The notes below the pieces were generated by a model that did not search any database, was not told where the DNA came from, and saw nothing but the letters and a program-made list of their open reading frames with translations. Source: Claveliimonas acetigenes (GTDB taxonomy: Bacteria; Bacillota; Clostridia; Lachnospirales; Lachnospiraceae). Taken from it: a stretch of DNA of 23,261 nucleotides. The stretch is from assembly GCF_025567385.1 (NCBI RefSeq), contig NZ_JAOQJU010000041.1, forward strand, positions 1-23,261, read 5' to 3'. The position numbers were made by a program, and so were the translations under genes. Positions 1 through 5,488 of this stretch are shown here, piece by piece (position 1 is the first letter of the stretch; every line of letters starts with the position of its first letter).

Positions 1-15
1 TCTGTTTTCTGCCAT
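1..15 (-). CDS. Start of an unidentified minus-strand gene (possibly a transposase), partial
   Basis: An ATG on the minus strand at 15-13 opens a frame reading M-A-E-N-R before it leaves the window. It has an AAGGAGTG ribosome site about seven bases upstream and promoter-like sequence beyond that. The product is unknown. A transposase is an inference from the position next to a broken conjugation gene. Confidence 0.35.
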
Positions 16-97
16 TTTGTTCACTCCTTATTCTCTAGATTATATCTCAAATCCTTGAGAATGGGGTGTCAACTTTTTTTATACCACATCAAAAAAT
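1..97 (-). mobile_element. Edge of a probable insertion sequence interrupting the ICE orf15 gene (partial)
   Basis: The orf15-type reading frame is recognisable only from about position 98. The sequence before it is unrelated and carries the upstream region of a minus-strand gene: read on the minus strand there is a TTGACA, an AT-rich TATAAT-like box, a good AAGGAGTG ribosome site, and an ATG at position 15. A 6-bp inverted repeat, TCTCAA/TTGAGA (45-50 and 55-60), lies between the promoter-like boxes. A gene reading outward from a break in a conserved gene suggests an insertion sequence. The family cannot be named because only five codons are inside the window and no second terminal repeat is visible. 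An assembly join or another kind of cargo insertion is also possible. Confidence 0.4.
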
Positions 98-730
98 AAA
101 GTGAAAGACAAGGCAAATGCTGTCAAAGAAAACATCAAGGATATGCCGACACAGACCGCTTATGCGGTGTATTCCGCAAAGGAAAAGGCAAAGTCCAGCG
201 TGTCCGATTTCAAGCGTGGCGTAGTGCAGGAACAGCAGTCCAGACAGTCGGGACGCTTGGAAAAGCAGGAACAGCATAGACAGAATATCGCTGACAAAGG
301 TATGGAGCTTCAAAAGGCACAAGAAGCAAGGCAGGCACAGCGAAAGGCTGACGGATCAGCGACAACGGGAGCTACCCGTTCCCATGAGCGACCAGCCACA
401 GCTTCAATCATTCCAAAGCCGAGTGCTGAAAAAACGCAGGAAGTCAAACGTCCTGCCACAGCGACCACTTCAAAAGCAAGTGAGTTAGTCAAAACAAATG
501 TTATCAAAGAGCGTCCGTTATCTTCTGGTGCTTCTGATAGAAAAGCGACCCAGCCTACACAAACAGTACATAGGCAGAATGTAGAAAAAGTGGTATCGCA
601 GGAAACACACCAGAATGACACCAAAGACCGCAGGACAAAGGTTCAGCAGACGCAGAGCGTCCAGAAGAACCAGCAGACCACAGAGAAAACCCGTAACCTT
701 GTAACGAAGAAAGGACAGAAGAAAAAATGA
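98..730 (+). pseudogene. 3' remnant of Tn916 orf15-type conjugation membrane protein
   Basis: The reading frame gives about 210 residues of a hydrophilic, strongly charged, Gln/Lys/Arg/Thr-rich tail that begins VKDKANAVKENIKDMPTQTA and includes KEKAKSSVSDFKRGVVQEQQ. This matches what I recall of the C-terminal tail of the Tn916 orf15 family, a polytopic (VirB6/TrbL-like) component of the conjugation channel of roughly 700 to 800 residues. The membrane segments that make up most of the protein are missing, because the sequence before position 98 is unrelated. The frame stays open upstream to position 59, but the GTG at 101 has no convincing ribosome site, so it is best read as a 3' fragment. 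Its stop overlaps the orf14 start as ATGA (727-730), the normal translational coupling in these elements. Confidence 0.75.
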
Positions 731-1734
731 AACTGAAACATATCGCTATTATCGGCAGTCTGTTTCCTATCCTCTTTTCTCTGGTGCTTTTCTTTGGTGT
801 CCTCATTAGTGCGGACAGCGACGACGAGAACAGCAACTTTTCTTCTGGCATTACGGGTATGAACTTATCCGCAGAAGTCTTGAAACATCAGCCTATGGTG
901 GAAAAATACGCTAGAGAAAACGGTATCTCCGAGTATGTCAATGTGCTACTTGCTATCATTCAAGTAGAAAGTGGCGGTACGGCAGAAGATGTTATGCAGA
1001 GTTCGGAAAGTCTTGGTTTACCGCCTAATTCCTTAGATACAGAAAGTTCAATCAAGCAGGGGTGTAAGTATTTTGCGTCCCTGCTTTCTTCCTGCAAAAA
1101 TCAAGGTATCGACGATTTGAATGTAGCGATACAGTCTTATAACTATGGCGGTGGCTATGTGGGATATGTGGCAGGAAAAGGGAAAAAACACACCTTTAAC
1201 CTTTCAGAGAGCTTCGCTCGTGAGAAGTCGGGCGGTAAAAAAGTAACCTACACCAACCCGATAGCCGTTGCGAAGAACGGGGGCTGGCGGTATGGCTATG
1301 GAAATATGTTCTACGTCGAATTAGTCAATCAATATCTAACTGTTCCGCAGGTGTCGGGAGAGCTGGCACAAAAGGTAATGAATGAAGCATTGAAATATCA
1401 AGGCTGGAAGTATGTGTATGGTGGCAGTAACCCGAACACTTCCTTTGATTGTAGCGGACTTGTGCAATGGTGTTATGGAAAAGCTGGTATCTCCTTGCCA
1501 AGAACGGCACAAGCACAGTATGACGCTACCCAACATCTTCCACTTTCGCAGGCAAAGGCTGGGGACTTGGTATTTTTCCATTCTACCTATAACGCTGGTT
1601 CGTATGTAACCCACGTCGGCATTTATGTAGGAAATAACCAGATGTACCATGCAGGCGACCCGATAGGATATGCAGACCTAAGTAGTAGTTACTGGCAACA
1701 GCACTTAATCGGTGCAGGACGAGTAAAACAATAG
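727..1734 (+). CDS. Tn916 ORF14-type bifunctional lytic transglycosylase / NlpC-P60 peptidase
   Basis: This 335-residue cell-wall hydrolase opens the peptidoglycan for the conjugation channel. Residues 5-28 form an N-terminal membrane anchor or signal segment. Residues about 50-195 are a lysozyme-like transglycosylase domain with the catalytic-type Glu81 in LLAIIQVESGG, followed by QSSESLG and SYNYGGGY. Residues about 215-335 are an NlpC/P60 domain with Cys242 in FDCSGLVQWCYG, His296 in VTHVGIYVG and a third polar residue, His308 (the Cys-His-His triad of D,L-endopeptidases). Length and domain order match Tn916 ORF14. The ATG overlaps the orf15 stop, and orf13 follows 15 bases downstream. All catalytic residues are present, so it looks intact although orf15 is broken. 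It would act outside the membrane on the donor cell wall. Confidence 0.95.
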   Translation: MKLKHIAIIGSLFPILFSLVLFFGVLISADSDDENSNFSSGITGMNLSAEVLKHQPMVEKYARENGISEYVNVLLAIIQVESGGTAEDVMQSSESLGLPPNSLDTESSIKQGCKYFASLLSSCKNQGIDDLNVAIQSYNYGGGYVGYVAGKGKKHTFNLSESFAREKSGGKKVTYTNPIAVAKNGGWRYGYGNMFYVELVNQYLTVPQVSGELAQKVMNEALKYQGWKYVYGGSNPNTSFDCSGLVQWCYGKAGISLPRTAQAQYDATQHLPLSQAKAGDLVFFHSTYNAGSYVTHVGIYVGNNQMYHAGDPIGYADLSSSYWQQHLIGAGRVKQ

Positions 1735-1749
1735 AAAGGACTTGAAAAT

Positions 1750-2661
1750 ATGTTTAAGAAGAATAAGAAACAGACAGAAACTATCAAAGAACCAAAAGAA
1801 AAAAAGGTGCATACTGTCAAGGTAGGCACACATAAGAAAACCGTGATTGCGTTGTGGGTGGTGCTTATCGCAAGCGTGAGCTTTGGGGTGTATAAGAATT
1901 TTACCGCTATCGACCAGCACACCACCCATGAAAAAGAAATCATTGAGCTTCGCTTGCAGGACACCAACGGGATAGAAAATTTCGTGAAGAATTTTGCGAA
2001 GTCCTACTACACATGGAATAACAGCAAAGAAGCGATTGAAGCAAGGACGCAGGCAATCAGCAGTTATCTGACAAAGGAATTGCAGGACTTGAATGTTGAT
2101 ACAATCAGAACGGATATACCGACCAGCTCCACAGTTACAGATGTGATTGTGTGGCATATCGAGCAATCAGGAACGGACACTTTTTCTGCTACCTACGAAG
2201 TAGATCAGCAGATAAAAGAGGGAGAACAGACAAGTAATGTCAAGGCAACCTATACCGTAAAAGTCCATGTAGACGCTGACGGGGATATGGTAATCGTTCA
2301 GAACCCTACCCTTGCACCAGCAATCGAAAAATCAGACTATGAGCCAAAGACACCAGAAGCAGACGCAAGTGTAGACGCTGATACTGTCAATGACGCTACC
2401 GCATTTCTGGAAACATTCTTTAAGCTCTATCCAACAGCCACAGAAAAAGAGCTTGCCTACTATGTAGCTGGAAATGTGATTGAACCTATCGGCAGGGACT
2501 ACCTTTATTCTGAATTGGTAAACCCTATCTTTACAAAGGACGGGGACAATGTGAAAGTCAAGGTTGCGGTAAAATTCATTGATAATCAGACAAAAGCGAC
2601 GCAGGTATCGCAGTATGAACTTGTACTACATAAGGATAGCAACTGGAAGATTGTAGGATAA
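1750..2661 (+). CDS. TcpC-like conjugation protein (Tn916 ORF13 type)
   Basis: This 303-residue protein has a basic cytoplasmic N-terminus (residues 1-30), one membrane segment at about 31-48 (TVIALWVVLIASVSFGVY), and an extracytoplasmic remainder made of two NTF2-like halves (about 60-180 and 205-303). That architecture is typical of TcpC/ORF13, a bitopic, VirB8-like scaffold of the conjugation apparatus in Tn916 and pCW3-type systems. The C-terminal half contains ATAFLETFFKLYPTATEKEL and ends in YELVLHKDSNWKIVG. The ribosome site is AGAAAGGA before ATG 1750. It lies directly after orf14 in the same operon and is the last transfer gene before the accessory region. No defect is visible. Confidence 0.9.
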   Translation: MFKKNKKQTETIKEPKEKKVHTVKVGTHKKTVIALWVVLIASVSFGVYKNFTAIDQHTTHEKEIIELRLQDTNGIENFVKNFAKSYYTWNNSKEAIEARTQAISSYLTKELQDLNVDTIRTDIPTSSTVTDVIVWHIEQSGTDTFSATYEVDQQIKEGEQTSNVKATYTVKVHVDADGDMVIVQNPTLAPAIEKSDYEPKTPEADASVDADTVNDATAFLETFFKLYPTATEKELAYYVAGNVIEPIGRDYLYSELVNPIFTKDGDNVKVKVAVKFIDNQTKATQVSQYELVLHKDSNWKIVG

Positions 2662-2669
2662 ATGATATA

Positions 2670-2701
2670 GCGTGCATTTCCTATCAGATTTGCACGCTTT
2701 T
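2670..2701 (+). terminator. Likely terminator after orf13
   Basis: A 7-bp perfect stem GCGTGCA/TGCACGC with a 14-base loop is followed by a short T run. It lies nine bases after the orf13 stop and before a new promoter, so it probably ends the transfer operon. The long loop and short T tract make it only moderately strong. Confidence 0.5.
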
Positions 2702-2731
2702 ACAAAACGACAAGAAAACTGTGCAAAAATA

Positions 2732-2759
2732 TTGACTTGTAATGACCGAATGCTATAAT
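2732..2759 (+). promoter_or_regulatory. Promoter of the XRE/membrane-protein cassette
   Basis: TTGACT at 2732-2737 and TATAAT at 2754-2759 are separated by 16 bases, with a TGC just before the -10 box (extended -10). It drives 2806-3675, whose first gene has an AAAGGAG ribosome site. Confidence 0.7.
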
Positions 2760-2779
2760 ATAAATGACAAGTGTACTTG
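2735..2779 (+). promoter_or_regulatory. Candidate operator: ACTTG half-sites around the cassette promoter
   Basis: CAAGT-GT-ACTTG (2768-2779) is a dyad with 5-bp arms just downstream of the -10 box. A third half-site ACTTGT (2735-2740) overlaps the -35 box, and its inverted partner ACAAGT is at 2767-2772. The layout suits autorepression by the XRE protein encoded at 3122-3331. Binding is inferred, not shown. Confidence 0.4.
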
Positions 2780-2805
2780 GTATTATTTGAAAGGAGCGTT
2801 ATATA

Positions 2806-3120
2806 ATGGATAAAGAAAAAATACTATCACAAAACAAAAAAGAGAATCTATATCTTGATGAATACGAAAAACATATTAAACTTCAAGGGAAATCTTTTGG
2901 CTTAATGTTTGTTTTATTTATCTGCATTTTAATTCTTTTCATTAAAGCAGTTTGTAAAGAACCTTACTATGATATAATGACAATTATTGGGTCTGTGGCA
3001 TTTGGCTCTATGGGTTATGAAGCACATATTTCAAAAAATAAATCCAAATTTGTTATTGCTTTATTCTTTCTTCTATTTATGGGGTATTACTTTTATAAAT
3101 TTTTAATGATAGGTTTATAG
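2806..3120 (+). CDS. Small three-helix membrane protein, DUF6442-like
   Basis: This 104-residue protein has an acidic/basic hydrophilic head (MDKEKILSQNKKENLYLDEY) and three predicted membrane helices at about 30-48, 55-73 and 80-101. The 'KEKIL..NKKEN...DEYE' start followed by a short membrane bundle resembles the DUF6442 proteins found next to XRE regulators in gut Clostridia. I recognise this by pattern only. It is the first gene of a three-gene AT-rich cassette, one base ahead of the XRE gene and translated from a good AAAGGAG site. The function is unknown. A membrane partner or sensor of the regulator, or an immunity-like protein, are both possible. Confidence 0.7.
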   Translation: MDKEKILSQNKKENLYLDEYEKHIKLQGKSFGLMFVLFICILILFIKAVCKEPYYDIMTIIGSVAFGSMGYEAHISKNKSKFVIALFFLLFMGYYFYKFLMIGL

Positions 3121-3121
3121 A

Positions 3122-3331
3122 ATGGACGAACATTTAATTTTGCGAAACAGATTAAAAACTGTACGAAAAGAAAAAAAATTATCACAAACAGAATTAGCTG
3201 AACTAGTCGGGGTTTCTCGGAATACAATTAGTTCTATTGAAACTGGACAATTTAATCCAACAGCAAAATTGGCATTAGTGCTTTGTATAGCTTTAGATAA
3301 AAAATTTGAAGAATTATTTTATTTTGATTAA
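3122..3331 (+). CDS. XRE-family helix-turn-helix regulator
   Basis: This 69-residue protein is essentially a single Cro/C1-type HTH domain: NRLKTVRKEKKLSQTELAEL, then VGVSRNTISSIETGQFNPT as the recognition helix region, ending in a short LDKKFEELFYFD tail. This compact form is typical of stand-alone regulators that pair with small membrane proteins in Firmicutes. The start codon follows the previous stop (3118-3120) by one base, so the two genes are translationally coupled. It is the likely ligand of the ACTTG palindrome in front of the cassette, which would make the cassette self-regulated. There is no sensor domain, so any signal would have to come through a partner protein. Confidence 0.9.
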   Translation: MDEHLILRNRLKTVRKEKKLSQTELAELVGVSRNTISSIETGQFNPTAKLALVLCIALDKKFEELFYFD

Positions 3332-3345
3332 AGGAGAGAACGATT

Positions 3346-3675
3346 ATGGAATTAGAGGAATTGATTGTTGAAATAGTTATAGGATTGTTTTTACTTTTTA
3401 TATCTTATCAAATAGGAATAAAAGAGAATATTACTTTATTACATGGTTATCATTATACACAACTTGACCCTAAAGATAAAAAGGTGTTTACAAAAAAAAT
3501 AGGAATAGGCACTTTACTGGTTAGTATTGGTATTCTTGTTATGCCGATTATCAATTTAATCTCTCATTCTGAATTAGGCTATTACATAGGTCTTATTTTG
3601 ATTGTTGTAGGAGTGTTTTATATCATATTCATCATTGTAAAATACAACGGAAAACTTATTAGCTTTAAAAAGTAG
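3346..3675 (+). CDS. Small three-helix membrane protein, DUF3784-like pattern
   Basis: This 109-residue protein has three predicted membrane helices, at about 4-25, 52-73 and 77-99. Between helix 1 and helix 2 it has a soluble loop reading LLHGYHYTQLDPKDKKVFTK. The 'LI.GY.......EK..Y.KK' loop followed by a glycine-containing helix recalls DUF3784-type membrane proteins, but that is pattern resemblance only. It has its own strong AAAGGAGAG ribosome site and lies 14 bases after the XRE gene, so it closes the cassette. Its base composition is as AT-rich as the two genes before it and unlike the flanking ICE backbone, which points to separate acquisition. Function unknown. Confidence 0.65.
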   Translation: MELEELIVEIVIGLFLLFISYQIGIKENITLLHGYHYTQLDPKDKKVFTKKIGIGTLLVSIGILVMPIINLISHSELGYYIGLILIVVGVFYIIFIIVKYNGKLISFKK

Positions 3676-3684
3676 AATTGAGGT

Positions 3685-3915
3685 ATGAATATGATAGGAC
3701 TGAACAAAAGAGATATAAAAAAGGCATTGAAAGCTGGTGCAAAAGCTGGCGGTGTATCATTGGCTGATGTTCGGGCGGATATTGAAGCTACGATTGATGA
3801 AGCTATGAATAGCACCGACCCAGAGGTGCAGGCAAATTTCAAAAAGTATTTTGGGAATAAACGCCCTACACCAGAAGAATATATTTATAAGATTACCAAA
3901 AAGACAAAAGTGTAA
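3685..3915 (+). CDS. Small ICE protein with a Spo0A-C-like C-terminal pattern
   Basis: This is a 76-residue soluble protein. Residues about 25-76 read SLADVRADIEATIDEAMNST, then VQANFKKYFGNKRPTPEEYI and YKITKKTKV. The spacing of a helix with 'I..AI.EA', a short loop, F-x-x-x-F and K-x-x-P-T-x-x-E-[YF]-I recalls the end of the Spo0A DNA-binding domain ('KPTNSEFIAMVADK'), without the response-regulator part. I recall similar short proteins in Firmicute ICEs annotated as Spo0A-like, but the homology is not certain. The ATG at 3691 would remove two residues and fits the GAGG site about as well. It lies ten bases after the membrane protein. A structural or regulatory role in the element is inferred only. 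Confidence 0.6.
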   Translation: MNMIGLNKRDIKKALKAGAKAGGVSLADVRADIEATIDEAMNSTDPEVQANFKKYFGNKRPTPEEYIYKITKKTKV

Positions 3916-3947
3916 TACAAAACAAATGCTGTAATGGGGATTGTATT

Positions 3948-3992
3948 ATGGAACATTTTAAGCGAAATTCTATACAATCATACACTACTTAA
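3948..3992 (+). CDS. Possible 14-residue leader peptide
   Basis: ATG 3948 preceded by a GGGG stretch opens a 14-codon frame (MEHFKRNSIQSYTT) ending at TAA 3990-3992. It lies 40 bases before a strong terminator hairpin and upstream of the regulatory genes, an arrangement like the leader-attenuator ahead of tet(M) in Tn916. It may be chance. The only support is position and a fair ribosome site. Confidence 0.25.
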   Translation: MEHFKRNSIQSYTT

Positions 3993-4032
3993 TAGCATTT
4001 TATTAAAAACTGAATATCTTACAGCTTTAATA

Positions 4033-4069
4033 GCTCGTATAAAACTATATGTTTTGTGCGGGCTTTTTT
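4033..4069 (+). terminator. Strong intrinsic terminator / possible attenuator
   Basis: A 13-bp stem (4033-4045 with 4051-4063, three G-U pairs), a TATAT loop and six T residues (4064-4069) form a textbook intrinsic terminator. It separates the cassette and Spo0A-C-like gene from the sigma-like and HTH genes. Readthrough would be required for any transcript that joins them, so it could work as an attenuator. Confidence 0.85.
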
Positions 4070-4193
4070 CATGCCTAAAAAAATTTTTAAATTTTTTCGG
4101 TTTCAACTTAGCAAATCACACCTGCCGTTCCCTATATGGTGCGGAAAGAGGGATAACCACTTTTCACGTCGTAACGGAAAGGGGGTGCGATTG

Positions 4194-4610
4194 ATGAAAC
4201 CGTCTGACTTCCAGAAAACAGTTCAATGCCGTTTTGAAAGTTGTTTGAAGAAAGTTGTCCGACATGTTGTTAAGGACTATCAGAAGAAATTAAAGCGACG
4301 ACAAAAGGAAGAAACGCTTTTTTGTGAACTTCCAGAAATCGTTGTAGAAAATCTGGCTGTCTGGGACGACTACGATACGAACTATACGATTTTCAATGTA
4401 TGTGGTAGTGATATTCGTATTTGTGATGATGAATTGGCAGAAGCCTTGAAACATTTGTCTGAGCGTAATCGAGAAAATTTGCTGATGTATTATTTCTTGG
4501 AAATGAGCGATACCGAGATTGCAAAAAGACAAAATATTTCAAGAAGTGGTGTTTTTCAAAACCGACACAATTCACTAGAGCTTATGAAAAAAATACTAAA
4601 GGAGAAATGA
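4194..4610 (+). CDS. Sigma-70-like regulator of the ICE (Tn916 ORF7 type)
   Basis: This is a 138-residue protein starting at MKPSDFQKTVQCRFE (ATG 4194). That start is chosen because GAAAGGGGG lies just upstream and the family begins with 'MKPS.FQ'. A longer frame upstream passes through the terminator region and is not credible. The C-terminal region is a sigma region-4-like HTH: LSERNRENLLMYYFLEMSDT, then EIAKRQNISRSGVFQNRHNS. The same layout ('LLLFYFMDMSDSEIA...') occurs in ORF7 of Tn916-type elements, where it promotes transcription of excision and transfer genes. It is followed six bases later by the HTH gene at 4617. It likely activates the mobility genes of this element. Confidence 0.85.
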   Translation: MKPSDFQKTVQCRFESCLKKVVRHVVKDYQKKLKRRQKEETLFCELPEIVVENLAVWDDYDTNYTIFNVCGSDIRICDDELAEALKHLSERNRENLLMYYFLEMSDTEIAKRQNISRSGVFQNRHNSLELMKKILKEK

Positions 4611-4616
4611 TAACAA

Positions 4617-4865
4617 ATGAAACACACAATGAAGAAGCCGTCCTACTATTTGCTTTCACAAGCAATGGACGGGGACGAAAAAGCGATTGAAAAGACACTG
4701 GCATTTTATGACCCGTACATATCAAAGTGCTGTCTGCGTCCACTCTATGATGAATACGGCAATGTTTATATTGTTGTAGATATGGAGTTAAAGGGACTTA
4801 TCAGAGAAGCACTTATCAAAATGATTTTAGGGTTTGATATTGCCTTAGAAATCGAAGAAGAATAA
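4617..4865 (+). CDS. Helix-turn-helix protein of the ICE (Tn916 ORF8 type)
   Basis: This 82-residue protein contains MKKPSYYLLSQAMDGDEKAI and EKTLAFYDPYISKCCLRPLY, a form of the HTH_16 / 'helix-turn-helix domain-containing' family that follows the sigma-like gene in Tn916-type elements. Family members are truncated sigma region-2-like proteins. The ATG at 4629 (MKKPSYY) matches the family start equally well and would give 78 residues. It lies six bases after the sigma-like gene, and the pair probably works together in regulating transfer. The C-terminal end (DIALEIEEE) is acidic. No defect is seen. Confidence 0.8.
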   Translation: MKHTMKKPSYYLLSQAMDGDEKAIEKTLAFYDPYISKCCLRPLYDEYGNVYIVVDMELKGLIREALIKMILGFDIALEIEEE

Positions 4866-5286
4866 CAAGCAGTAACCGCAGAGTATGATTTGTTCAATCC
4901 CCTCTTTCCTGCTCTGCACCTGCTTTTACATGAAAGCAACACGCTTTCGCCACAGCTCTTTGACAACTGAATAAAGCAGACAGATACGTTTGTGAGATAG
5001 CGAGCCACGGGGACTGTACGCCACGACCTTTTCAAAAGAAAGCGAGCGACCCACGCAGTGATCCGAGAGCGACTGTTGGAAAAGTCGTTTTGCCACGACC
5101 TATCCTCACAAGATAATGATACGTCCGCATGGTGCGGTTCTGCCCACAAGAATGGGAATAGTTGAGATACTAACGGAGCTTTCCAAAGCCGTCTGTCTGC
5201 TTCTGTAACATTGTGAAAAATACGCATATTGGATAAGCCTATGTGCGTATGTTGAGAATAGATAGCTGACTAAGGGGGCTGATAAC
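4866..5286. other. 420-base non-coding region before the recombination module
   Basis: No credible gene is seen. The one long minus-strand frame here lacks a ribosome site and family motifs. Visible structure includes a 10-base direct repeat GCCACGACCT (5020-5029 and 5092-5101), a TTGACA (with only a weak -10 candidate 17 bases on) in the CTCTTTGACAACTG stretch, and a 9-bp hairpin at 5221-5249. The region may hold a promoter for the recombinase module or recombinase/accessory-protein binding sites. This is inferred. Confidence 0.5.
5221..5249 (+). repeat. 9-bp inverted repeat ahead of the small ORF
   Basis: TACGCATAT (5221-5229) pairs with ATGTGCGTA (5241-5249) with one G-U pair and an 11-base loop. 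It is not followed by T residues, so it is not a terminator. It lies 38 bases before the TTG start of the small ORF and could be an operator or RNA element. Confidence 0.45.
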
Positions 5287-5409
5287 TTGGCTAAAAAAGA
5301 ACCTGCACAATATATCGTAGAACGGGAATTTTTAGGTAAATTTTCCGTAGAGGAATTGCTTGTCCGTATCGTGAAATCTCATGTGAAAAAAGGACTATCA
5401 AGAGGGTAA
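5287..5409 (+). CDS. 40-residue protein upstream of the serine recombinase (TnpW-like?)
   Basis: The TTG at 5287 has a strong AAGGGGG site eight bases upstream. The product is (M)AKKEPAQYIVEREF, then LGKFSVEELLVRIVKSHVKK, ending in GLSRG. The short, basic 'Y-x-V-x-R-x-F...S-x-E-E-L-L-x-R-I' layout recalls the small TnpW-type proteins that accompany TnpX/TndX recombinases. The identification is tentative because the sequence is short. It stops 79 bases before the recombinase start and would be read through the inverted-repeat promoter region at 5425-5470. A recombination accessory or directionality role is possible but unproven. Confidence 0.55.
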   Translation: MAKKEPAQYIVEREFLGKFSVEELLVRIVKSHVKKGLSRG

Positions 5410-5424
5410 AACCCTTGAAAACAA

Positions 5425-5470
5425 TGGAAAGAAGCCGTACTTTATGGTATAATATTATCATAGGTACGGC
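5425..5470 (+). promoter_or_regulatory. Recombinase promoter embedded in a long inverted repeat
   Basis: TGGAAA (5425-5430) and TATAAT (5448-5453) are 17 bases apart. The -10 box sits inside a dyad whose ends GCCGTAC (5434-5440) and GTACGGC (5464-5470) pair perfectly, with further pairing inside (ATGGTA with TATCAT, one bulge). The dyad ends 18 bases before the ATG. It could be a recombinase autoregulation site or an RNA hairpin over the start. Confidence 0.5.
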
Positions 5471-5488
5471 AGTTGAATAGGTGGAAAA

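Noticed and set aside
2662..3347. tet(M) or another antibiotic-resistance gene in the usual ICE position
   Set aside because: No resistance-protein motif is present. The space is filled by small membrane proteins and an XRE regulator.
4056..4193. N-terminal extension of the sigma-like gene
   Set aside because: The family starts MKPS.FQ, and a strong GAAAGGGGG site precedes ATG 4194. The extension begins inside the terminator.
3934..4194. An 86-codon plus-strand frame between the Spo0A-C-like and sigma-like genes
   Set aside because: It runs through the terminator hairpin at 4033-4069, has no family motifs and lacks a good ribosome site.
4766..5227. A 153-codon minus-strand frame over the non-coding region
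   Set aside because: It has a Ser/Arg-rich sequence without motifs, overlaps the 3' end of the orf8-type gene and lacks a ribosome site.
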